Shown in pieces: positions 14,625 to 21,192 of a DNA stretch of 26,209 nt (position 1 is the stretch's first letter; the number at the start of each line of letters is the position of its first letter). This DNA comes from JAJPIG01 sp035504735. GTDB lineage: Bacteria; Desulfobacterota; Binatia; Binatales; Binataceae. The stretch spans positions 1 through 26,209 of the forward strand of contig DATJRJ010000244.1 of the NCBI GenBank assembly GCA_035504735.1, in the 5' to 3' direction. The notes under the pieces were generated by a model, which did not search any database, had not been told where the DNA came from, and saw nothing but the letters and a program-made list of their open reading frames with translations. The translations under genes were made by a program, and so were the position numbers.

Positions 14625-15920
14625 ATGCAGACAGTGGCGGTGATCGGCACGCAGTGGGGAGATGAGGGAAAAGGAAAAATCGTCGACTTGCTCGCCGCGG
14701 ATGCCGACCTGGTAGTGCGCTTCCAGGGCGGCAACAACGCGGCGCATACCCTGGTCGTCGGCGGTGAGAAGTTCATCCTACGGATGATTCCGGCCGGCGC
14801 GTTGCACTCCGGCAAGGTTTGCGTGATCGGCAACGGGATGGTGATCGATCCATTCGCGCTGATCGAAGAGATCGACCGCTTGCAGGCGCATTCACATCTT
14901 TCCGACCCGGCGCTCTTGAAGATTAGCTGCGACGCCCATCTCGTGATGCCGTATCATCAGATGATCGATCGCGCGCGCGAGCAACGGCTCGGCCGGCGCA
15001 AGGTCGGAACCACTGGCTTCGGGATCGGCCCCGCTTACGAAGATAAGATGGCGCGCTCGGGGCTGCGTTTCGTCGATCTCTTGAAGCCCGCGGCCTTCAA
15101 GACTCGGCTGGAATACAATTTGCGCGAAAAAAATCTCTATTTGAAGAACGTGCTCAAGGCCAAGCCGATCGATGGTAAAGGCCTGCTCGCGCGAATCGGG
15201 CCGATGCGCCGGCGGCTGACGCCGTACTTGACCGATACTGCCGCCTTCGTCGCCGAGGCGGTCGCGGCCGGCAAGCGCGTTTTATTCGAGGGTGCGCACG
15301 GCACCATGCTCGATATCGATCACGGCACCTATCCGTTCGTGACTTCATCGAACTGCGTAGCGAGCGCGGTTTTCTCGGGCGGTGGGCTGCCGCCCGGGCG
15401 GCTCGATGCGGTGCTCGGAATCGGCAAGGCTTATGCGACCCGCGTCGGCGGCGGCCCGTTCCCAAGCGAGATCAAGGGCACGCTCGGCAACCGCTTACGC
15501 GAGGAGGGCGGCGAGTTCGGTAGCGCTACCGGGCGTCCGCGCAGAATCGGATGGTTCGATGCGGTGCTGGCACGCTACGCTGCGCGGCTCAACGGAATGT
15601 GGGGTCTGGCGCTAACCAAACTCGATGTGCTGACCGGGGTGAATCCTCTGCGCATCTGCTACGCCTATCAGATCGGCAGCCGGCACTACGACGAGATGCC
15701 GCCGGGACGAGCGGCGCTCGAAAAGGCGCGGCCGATTTACGAAGAACTGCCCGGCTGGGATGAAAATATAGGCGAAGCGCGTTCGCTCGGGGAGCTGCCG
15801 GTAAATGCCCGCCGCTATTTGGATCGAATCGCTGCACTCGGCGGCGTGAAGCTTTCGATGGTCGGGGTGGGCGCCGCACGCGAGGCGATTATCGTGCTCG
15901 ATAATCCATTTCTTAGTTGA
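14625..15920 (+). CDS. purA: Adenylosuccinate synthetase
   Basis: A 431-residue enzyme of full normal length that joins IMP and aspartate with GTP to form adenylosuccinate, the first committed step to AMP. The N-terminal P-loop G-T-Q-W-G-D-E-G-K-G-K (about 8-18) is diagnostic, with F-Q-G-G-N-N-A-A-H-T, T-G-F-G-I-G-P-A-Y-E-D-K and F-E-G-A-H-G-T-M-L-D-I-D-H-G-T-Y-P-F-V-T following in order. T-R-V-G-G-G-P-F and the C-terminal L-T-K-L-D-V-L motif are present. The start at ATG 14625 gives the usual N-terminus. It may be co-transcribed with serA (86-base spacer) or have its own promoter. Its end overlaps the convergent serine-hydrolase gene by 8 bases. Confidence 0.98.
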   Translation: MQTVAVIGTQWGDEGKGKIVDLLAADADLVVRFQGGNNAAHTLVVGGEKFILRMIPAGALHSGKVCVIGNGMVIDPFALIEEIDRLQAHSHLSDPALLKISCDAHLVMPYHQMIDRAREQRLGRRKVGTTGFGIGPAYEDKMARSGLRFVDLLKPAAFKTRLEYNLREKNLYLKNVLKAKPIDGKGLLARIGPMRRRLTPYLTDTAAFVAEAVAAGKRVLFEGAHGTMLDIDHGTYPFVTSSNCVASAVFSGGGLPPGRLDAVLGIGKAYATRVGGGPFPSEIKGTLGNRLREEGGEFGSATGRPRRIGWFDAVLARYAARLNGMWGLALTKLDVLTGVNPLRICYAYQIGSRHYDEMPPGRAALEKARPIYEELPGWDENIGEARSLGELPVNARRYLDRIAALGGVKLSMVGVGAAREAIIVLDNPFLS

Positions 15921-17130
15921 ACTTCCCGGTCTGACTGACGCAGTCAGCCGCGAGCGTGGAAAGTGCGACGCCGCGCAGCCCGTGGCGAATGAAATTTCGA
16001 TCCATTCCGTTGGTGCAGTACGCAAACGAGAGCCCACTGGCCGGGTCCGCCCATCCAATTTGACCGCCCGCACCGCCATGGCCGAAGGCCGCCGCCGAGT
16101 TACCGGCGCCAAAACCACGATAGGTGCCACGGCCATCGTCGCCGGCGAGCACCACTCCCAAAGCACGATTCACACGGATCCCGAGCATTGGCTCGATAAG
16201 CTCGCCGGAGCACGGTCGCAGTACGGCTTCGAGCGTATCGCGACGCCAGATTCCGAGGTCGCGCGATCCGTCCAGATGGCCCAGCAACGACTGATAGAAC
16301 AGCGCCAGTGCGCCCGCGGTCATCAGCCCACCACCGCCGGGAATTCCAATCTCGCGCACTGCCGGCTGGTTGATGCCTAGGAGCGCGCGCTCGGCGTCGG
16401 CGGCGCTTTGGTTTGAGTCCGGCAGACCAATCCGCTTGAGCTCCGGGGCGGCCGGCGGCTCGTGCACCAGGACTAGATCGGCGACGCGAGAGTGCTTTGA
16501 TCGATCGAGGCCAATGGTGAGGTCCTCGAGCCCTGCCGGCACCGCGATTCGATCATGGATGAAGGCGCGGAAATCGCTCCCGGAGCGGCGCTCGATAATT
16601 TCCGCCAGCACCCAAAAGCTTGCCGTCGGATGGTAGACGAAGCGGCTGCCCGGCGGCCATTCGAGCCGCCATGATGCGAAGCGATCGAGCCGCTTGCGCC
16701 GATTGGGCCATTCCAGCGGCGGCATCGGCGCGTTCGGGAATCCGCAGGTATGCATCAACAGTTGCTCGACCGTGACCGCCTGCTTGCCGTTGATGCGGAA
16801 CTCTTCGATGATCTCCGCGACGCGCTCGGCCGGATCGAGTCGCCGCTCGCCGATCAGGATCCAGGCCGCCGCCGCTACGATCGCCTTGGTACACGAGAAA
16901 ACGGGGTACAAGGTTGCGTTGGTAGCCGGAGCCTCAACCCCGCCCTGAACGGCGCTGCCCCAGGTCCGCATCGCAGCGATTCTGCCGTGGCGCGCGATGG
17001 CGACCTGCGCGGACGACAGCAACCCCTCGCGAACCTCTTGGCCGGCGCGTTCGAGCAATGCCTCGACCTTTTCGCGATCGAGACCAAGTTCACGGGGATC
17101 TTCCGCCGGGGAATTTTCCGTGCTCATCAC
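15913..17130 (-). CDS. Beta-lactamase-fold serine hydrolase (class C / EstB-like)
   Basis: A 405-residue serine hydrolase of the beta-lactamase-related family. The nucleophile motif S-x-x-K is F-S-C-T-K with Ser79 and Lys82. The tyrosine motif is R-F-V-Y-H-P-T-A-S (Tyr166), and a late F-G-H-G-G-A-G-G gives the H-x-G box near residue 355. The Y-H-P spelling differs from the Y-x-N of true class C beta-lactamases and resembles esterase/LACTB-type relatives. There is no signal peptide, so it is probably cytoplasmic and an esterase or peptidase rather than an antibiotic-resistance enzyme. Two consecutive ATGs (17130 and 17127) are equally possible starts. It lies 47 bases after arnD on the same strand, with a palindrome between them, and its end overlaps purA. 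Confidence 0.85.
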   Translation of the reverse strand: MMSTENSPAEDPRELGLDREKVEALLERAGQEVREGLLSSAQVAIARHGRIAAMRTWGSAVQGGVEAPATNATLYPVFSCTKAIVAAAAWILIGERRLDPAERVAEIIEEFRINGKQAVTVEQLLMHTCGFPNAPMPPLEWPNRRKRLDRFASWRLEWPPGSRFVYHPTASFWVLAEIIERRSGSDFRAFIHDRIAVPAGLEDLTIGLDRSKHSRVADLVLVHEPPAAPELKRIGLPDSNQSAADAERALLGINQPAVREIGIPGGGGLMTAGALALFYQSLLGHLDGSRDLGIWRRDTLEAVLRPCSGELIEPMLGIRVNRALGVVLAGDDGRGTYRGFGAGNSAAAFGHGGAGGQIGWADPASGLSFAYCTNGMDRNFIRHGLRGVALSTLAADCVSQTGKFN

Positions 17131-17140
17131 AGCTAAACGG

Positions 17141-17167
17141 GTGGGCGCCTCTCTGAGAGGCTACCAC
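17141..17167 (-). terminator. Palindrome between arnD and the serine-hydrolase gene
   Basis: GCCTCTC-T-GAGAGGC (17147-17161) is a perfect palindrome flanked by GTGG (17141-17144) and CCAC (17164-17167). As RNA it folds into an inner stem of 5-6 pairs plus a 4-bp outer stem. It lies 11 bases after the arnD stop. On the minus strand only TTT follows a few bases later, so it may be a weak end-of-operon terminator or an operator for the next gene. Confidence 0.4.
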
Positions 17168-17177
17168 GCCGACGCGT

Positions 17178-18083
17178 TCAGTTCGCGAGCGAACCTTGCG
17201 CCGAAATCCAGCCCGCGCGGCCATCGAGCGCAGTGCGGATTACCCGGCATCGCGGCAGAGACTCGAGATCCAGTCGCTCGGCGATATCGGCGATTCGTAC
17301 GAACGTCGCGCCACGATCCTTGAGGGCGCGAATCAGCGCCGCGAACGTGTCGAACTGGCCCATCCCCTCGGTTTCGGCGTGCACGGTATGGACGTTGATC
17401 TCGTCCGGACGCATTCGCTCGATATAGAAGTTCACGATCGAAGCCGGGTCATCAAGGCCGCGCCGGTTCATGACCTCGTCGAGCGTGGGCAACGTGGTCG
17501 GGATCTCGGGAGTGCCGACGCTGTCCGCGCCGATCACGCATCGATAGGGCGACGAGCCACGCGTGTCGCTGCGATAGCTGAGGCCCATCCGGTCGAGCAA
17601 TTTGAGCGCGGTTGCATTGGTTCGCCATCCGGGCGCGGCGAAACCCTTGGCGGGCGTGCGAAAGATGGCGCGATAGGCCTCGAACGCGTCTTCGAGCTCG
17701 GCGCGAATCGCGGTTTCGCCGAGATCGTCGATGTAATCCTGCCAGCGTACGTGGTCGAAACCATGCACTCCGACCTCGAAACCCGAATCGGCCAGCGACT
17801 GAACGGTGCGTGGCAGGGCCAGCGCGATCGGCCGGGCCGGCAAGACCGTGCCCGATAGCACGGTGCGCAGCCCATACATCGAGACCGCCCGCGTCCGCAC
17901 CATCTTTTGCGCGAAGCCGCGATTGCGCAGCACGCGCAGAATTGCGCGACCCGAGTTGTCCGGGCCCATTGCAATATAGAAGCTCGCCGTCACACCTGCG
18001 CGTTCGAGCGCGCCGGCAATCCGCGGCACGCCTTGCTCGAGTCCACGATGGGTGTCGACGTCGACCTTGAGCGCTATCTCCAT
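17178..18083 (-). CDS. arnD: Undecaprenyl-phosphate-Ara4FN deformylase (ArnD), NodB-type
   Basis: A 301-residue polysaccharide-deacetylase-fold enzyme closely matching ArnD. The N-terminus K-V-D-V-D-T-x-R-G-x-x-x-G-V-P-R aligns with E. coli ArnD R-I-D-V-D-T-F-R-G-T-R-E-G-V-P-R. Further matches are G-P-D-N-S-G-R (40-46), the zinc motif H-G-F-D-H (His107, His111), A-A-P-G-W-R, I-P-x-T-L-P-T-x-D-E-V and the late H-T-V-H-A-E-x-E-G. ArnD removes the formyl group from Ara4-formyl-N on undecaprenyl phosphate so that Ara4N can be moved to lipid A. It is the last gene of the arnC-formyltransferase-epimerase-arnD operon, 36 bases after its upstream neighbour. The assignment is strong because the neighbours are other Arn proteins. 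Confidence 0.92.
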   Translation of the reverse strand: MEIALKVDVDTHRGLEQGVPRIAGALERAGVTASFYIAMGPDNSGRAILRVLRNRGFAQKMVRTRAVSMYGLRTVLSGTVLPARPIALALPRTVQSLADSGFEVGVHGFDHVRWQDYIDDLGETAIRAELEDAFEAYRAIFRTPAKGFAAPGWRTNATALKLLDRMGLSYRSDTRGSSPYRCVIGADSVGTPEIPTTLPTLDEVMNRRGLDDPASIVNFYIERMRPDEINVHTVHAETEGMGQFDTFAALIRALKDRGATFVRIADIAERLDLESLPRCRVIRTALDGRAGWISAQGSLAN

Positions 18084-18119
18084 AATGCGCGCGCGTTTTT
18101 GCCCGTGATGCCAGGCCGG

Positions 18120-19085
18120 CTACGGCTGGGCCTGCTCGCGAAACCAATCCATCGCGAGCTTGGTGCCCTCGCGCAACCCGACCTTGGGCGTGACGCCGAG
18201 CAGCGTCCGCATCTTGGTGTTATCGGGTACGCGGCGCGGAATGTCCTCGTAGCTCGATCCGTAGATCTCTTCCTGGCTGACGAACTTGATCTTCGAGGTA
18301 GTGGGTCCGAACAACTCGATCATGAGCTTGGCGAATTCGAGCACTGAGGTCTCTCGATCGGTACCGATATTGATCGCCTGGCCGTCGGCGATTGGATTGA
18401 GCCCGGCCTGCACGGTCGCTTCGATGGCATCGGTCACATAAGTAAAGCATCGCGTCTGTGAGCCATCGCCGACCACTGTCAGATCGACGCCGCGCAGCAG
18501 TTGGCCGATGAAGATCGTGAACAGCCGGCCGACGTCGACCTTGTCGAGCCGTGGCCCATAAATGTTGAAGTAGCGCACCACCGTAACCGGCATGCCGAGC
18601 TTATGATAGGCGAAGCAGAAATGTTCGCCCACCGCCTTGGAAGTCGAATAGCACCAACGGTCAATCGTGGTCGCGCCGAGCACCCGATCGTCGTCCTCGC
18701 GCCACGGCACCTTGGGATTACGCCCATAAACTTCGGAGGTCGAGCTGAAAACCACGCGCTTATTGTACTTATAGGCGGCCTTGAGAATGTTTTGCGTGCC
18801 GTTGACGTTGACGTTCAAGGTCTCGTATGGGTCGCCGACATAATGCTCGACTCCGACCACCGCCGCCAGGTGATAGATCAGGTCGGTCTTGGAGACCAGG
18901 CTGTCGAGCAGTTCAAGATTGAAGATGGTGTCGTGGACGTAATGGAAGCGCGTATGGCTCAAGAGATGGCGCACTTTTGCGATCGAGCCGGTGTCGAGTA
19001 CGAAAACCTCGTCACCGCGCGAGATGAAAGCGTCGGACAGATGAGAGCCCAGAAAGCCGGCGCCGCCTGTGATCAGAACCCGCAT
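18120..19085 (-). CDS. arnA: NAD-dependent epimerase/decarboxylase, like the C-terminal half of ArnA
   Basis: A 321-residue extended short-chain dehydrogenase: G-G-A-G-F-L-G-S (7-14) binds NAD, S-S-T-S-E-V-Y-G contains Glu118, and Y-S-T-S-K gives Tyr146 and Lys150. The R-W-C-Y-S-T-S-K spelling, F-H-Y-V-H-D-T-I and the late Y-G-S-S-Y-E-D-I-P-R-R-V-P-D segment resemble the UDP-glucuronate C4-decarboxylase domain of E. coli ArnA, including counterparts of its Glu434 and Arg619. A widespread group of NDP-sugar epimerases shares much of this, so the exact reaction is supported mainly by the neighbours: the formyltransferase half of ArnA is encoded 11 bases upstream. Expected product: UDP-4-keto-arabinose. 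A stand-alone epimerase is the main alternative. Confidence 0.75.
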   Translation of the reverse strand: MRVLITGGAGFLGSHLSDAFISRGDEVFVLDTGSIAKVRHLLSHTRFHYVHDTIFNLELLDSLVSKTDLIYHLAAVVGVEHYVGDPYETLNVNVNGTQNILKAAYKYNKRVVFSSTSEVYGRNPKVPWREDDDRVLGATTIDRWCYSTSKAVGEHFCFAYHKLGMPVTVVRYFNIYGPRLDKVDVGRLFTIFIGQLLRGVDLTVVGDGSQTRCFTYVTDAIEATVQAGLNPIADGQAINIGTDRETSVLEFAKLMIELFGPTTSKIKFVSQEEIYGSSYEDIPRRVPDNTKMRTLLGVTPKVGLREGTKLAMDWFREQAQP

Positions 19086-19096
19086 GAAATCTCCGT

Positions 19097-20068
19097 TTAT
19101 TCGAATCTCGGCAGCCGCTCCGCAGTAGCGCGGCCGATCAGTTCTACTGCCGGCTGTTCCGTTTCATCTTCGAGCTGCACCCGTTTGAGTGTCACCGCGC
19201 CCTCGCCCGCCGCGACTTCGAGGCCCGCTTCGCCGGTGCCGAGGACGGTGCCCGCCACTCCGAGATTACCCGACTCGGCGGCGATTCCGGCCTGCCAGAT
19301 TAACAGCTTGCGGCCCGCGATAAAGCAGAACGCGCCGGGATAAGGATGGGTCACGGCGCGTACGAGATTGACGATCCGCCGCGCCGGCCATCGCCAGTCG
19401 ATACGTCCGTCGGCGGGTCTGCGCCGCCCATAATAGGTGCCCTGCGTGAGGTCCTGCGGATGCCGCGGAGCACGGCCATCGACAATCAACGGATGGAACT
19501 CGCGAATCAACTCGACGCCGACCGGAATCAGCTTGCGATAGAGCGTCAGTGCGGTATCGTCGTCGGCGATCGCGACCCTGCGCTGCGCCACGATATCTCC
19601 GGCGTCGGCGCGGGCGACCATGTGATGCAGTGTGACGCCGCCTTCGTGTTCGCCGTTGACGATCATCCAGTTGACCGGCGCGCGGCCGCGATAGTTGGGG
19701 AGCATCGAGTTGTGAAGATTGTAGGCGCCCAACCGGGGCAGCCCCAGCAGCTCTTCGGGAATCAAATCGCGATAATAAAAAGAATAGACGATCGCCGGAT
19801 GGAGCGCAGCGATTCGATCGATCCATCCGCGGTCCAGCTTCGAAGGCATATGCACGGGAATCGAATTGCGCGCCGCCAGCGCAGCGCACGAATCCCACCA
19901 GATCTCCTCTCCTGAGCTGTCCTGATGGGTAAATAATGCTGCCACCGGCGCGCCCATCGAGAGCAGCGCCGCGAGGCAGTCGTGACCTATCTGATGGTAG
20001 GCGAAGAGCACGCAGGGAGCGCTAGCGATCGCACGCCCGGCGGCGCCGGAAATGTCCGCTGCGGTCAC
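19097..20068 (-). CDS. arnA: UDP-Ara4N formyltransferase, stand-alone N-terminal half of ArnA
   Basis: A 323-residue formyltransferase that matches residues 1-300 of E. coli ArnA: V-L-F-A-Y-H-Q-I-G-H (ArnA V-V-F-A-Y-H-D-M-G), A-L-F-T-H-Q-D, Y-S-F-Y-Y-R-D-L-I and the active site Y-N-L-H-N-S-L/M-L-P-x-Y-R-G-R-A-P-x-N-W with Asn117, His119 and Asp155 in A-R-A-D-A-G. It would formylate UDP-Ara4N using 10-formyl-tetrahydrofolate, which drives the pathway forward. The dehydrogenase half is absent from this chain and encoded by the next gene. The GTG start overlaps the arnC stop in GTGA (20065-20068), so translation is probably coupled. About 19 extra residues precede the usual ArnA start. Confidence 0.92.
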   Translation of the reverse strand: MTAADISGAAGRAIASAPCVLFAYHQIGHDCLAALLSMGAPVAALFTHQDSSGEEIWWDSCAALAARNSIPVHMPSKLDRGWIDRIAALHPAIVYSFYYRDLIPEELLGLPRLGAYNLHNSMLPNYRGRAPVNWMIVNGEHEGGVTLHHMVARADAGDIVAQRRVAIADDDTALTLYRKLIPVGVELIREFHPLIVDGRAPRHPQDLTQGTYYGRRRPADGRIDWRWPARRIVNLVRAVTHPYPGAFCFIAGRKLLIWQAGIAAESGNLGVAGTVLGTGEAGLEVAAGEGAVTLKRVQLEDETEQPAVELIGRATAERLPRFE

Positions 20069-21072
20069 TGGCGAAGCGAAGAATCGCGCTGCTCGGAGCC
20101 GGCATCATGCACGGCGCGCACGATGTAGTTGGGCCTGCGCCGGACTTCCTGGTAGATGCGGCCGACGTACTCGCCAATCAGACCTATCGCTAGAAAAAGA
20201 ATGCTGATGAGCCCGAAAGTGACTGAGAATAGGACCCACATCGCACCTTCTTCCTGTGGCCCATAAAGGATGCGATGGCCGAGCAGGACCAGCGCAAAAG
20301 CCGCCGCCAGCAGAAAAATCGCAAAGCTCAGAAGGCTGATGAACTGAATCGGATACAGCGAAAAGCCGGTGATTAGATTGAGGCTGAGTTTCGCGAGGCC
20401 AAGCAGGTTGTAGCGCGATTTTCCCTGGGCCCGTTCCTCGTGGCCGACCGGAATTTCGGCAACGCGTTTGGCGAACGAATTGGCGAGCGCCGGCACGAAG
20501 ACCGCTTTCTCATCGCACTCCACCACCGTCTCCACGATATGACGGCGATAAGCGCGCAACATGCAGCCGTAATCGTGCATCGGCACGCCGACGATCAGCG
20601 AGGTCAGCCGATTGTGCATCCGCGAAGCGAACTTGCGGAGCGCCTGGTCATGGCGCTCCTCACGCCATCCACCGACGACATCGTTGCCATCGTCAATCGC
20701 AGCCAGCAGGCGCGGAATCTCCTCGGGGGGATTCTGCAGATCGGCGTCAAGTGTGATCGCCACCTCGCCGCGGACATTACGGAAGCCGGCCAGGATCGCG
20801 GCATGCTGCCCGAAGTTGCGCGCCAACTCGACCACGCGAATGCGATCGTCCTGGCTGGCCAGTTCGCGCAGCATCGCCAGCGAGTTGTCGGCCGAGCCGT
20901 CGTCGATAAAGATCACCTCGCAGTGCCGACCGCATCCGTCCAGTACCGGCTTCAGCCGGCGCCAGAGGGCGGCCAGATTCGCCGCCTCGTTATAAACCGG
21001 GATCACGATCGAAACCTGTTCCGATGGCGCGCTGTTGGCCCAGATTGGCGATATTTTGCCTGGGAGGCTCAA
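20065..21072 (-). CDS. arnC: Undecaprenyl-phosphate Ara4FN transferase (ArnC)
   Basis: A 335-residue polyprenyl-phosphate glycosyltransferase. The GT2 domain starts V-S-I-V-I-P-V-Y-N-E (20-29), continues I-F-I-D-D-G-S and L-D-A-D-L-Q-N-P-P-E-E (Asp109, Asp111), and two membrane helices follow (about 228-255 and 270-295). G-L-I-G-E-Y-V-G-R-I-Y-x-E and the final R-R-R-P-N-Y-I-V are typical of ArnC. It transfers Ara4-formyl-N from UDP to undecaprenyl phosphate on the cytoplasmic side. The start is TTG 21072 (the frame has a TAA upstream and no ATG). An 11-codon ORF with a good ribosome-binding site ends in TGA overlapping this TTG, so the start may depend on coupling, or a frameshift may hide an ATG at 21104. 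Confidence 0.9.
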   Translation of the reverse strand: MSLPGKISPIWANSAPSEQVSIVIPVYNEAANLAALWRRLKPVLDGCGRHCEVIFIDDGSADNSLAMLRELASQDDRIRVVELARNFGQHAAILAGFRNVRGEVAITLDADLQNPPEEIPRLLAAIDDGNDVVGGWREERHDQALRKFASRMHNRLTSLIVGVPMHDYGCMLRAYRRHIVETVVECDEKAVFVPALANSFAKRVAEIPVGHEERAQGKSRYNLLGLAKLSLNLITGFSLYPIQFISLLSFAIFLLAAAFALVLLGHRILYGPQEEGAMWVLFSVTFGLISILFLAIGLIGEYVGRIYQEVRRRPNYIVRAVHDAGSEQRDSSLRQ

Positions 21073-21104
21073 TGCCCTCTGACGGCGGAGACCGCTTTAT
21101 CCAT
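21069..21104 (-). CDS. Possible 11-codon leader ORF before arnC
   Basis: On the minus strand ATG 21104 starts M-D-K-A-V-S-A-V-R-G-H and stops at TGA 21071-21069, sharing bases with the arnC TTG start (TTGA). A GGAG ribosome-binding site lies six bases before the ATG, a better start signal than arnC itself has. The GGAG lies in one arm of the inverted repeat at 21085-21116 and the ATG in its loop. Either it is a leader peptide coupled to arnC, or it is the true arnC N-terminus separated by a frameshift. Confidence 0.35.
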   Translation of the reverse strand: MDKAVSAVRGH

Positions 21105-21116
21105 GAAGGTCTCCGC
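21085..21116. promoter_or_regulatory. Perfect 9-bp inverted repeat between arnC and arnT
   Basis: GCGGAGACC (21085-21093) and GGTCTCCGC (21108-21116) are separated by 14 bases, so the arm centres are 23 bases apart, about two helical turns. It lies 3 bases upstream of a perfect TTGACA facing arnT and within the arnC leader. It could be an operator for a dimeric regulator of both directions, or an RNA hairpin in the arnC transcript that hides the GGAG of the leader ORF. Confidence 0.6.
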
Positions 21117-21119
21117 ATT

Positions 21120-21147
21120 TTGACAAACGCCGCGGCCAAGTTAAAGC
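21120..21147 (+). promoter_or_regulatory. Candidate arnT promoter
   Basis: TTGACA (21120-21125, 6 of 6) is followed after 16 bases by TAAAGC (21142-21147), a poor -10 (3 of 6). A weak -10 with an adjacent upstream inverted repeat would suit an activated promoter. The predicted leader before ATG 21193 is about 40 bases. Confidence 0.35.
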
Positions 21148-21192
21148 ACCAATTCGTTCGGCGTAAGTTTTGATCGGGTCTGCGATCCGGCG

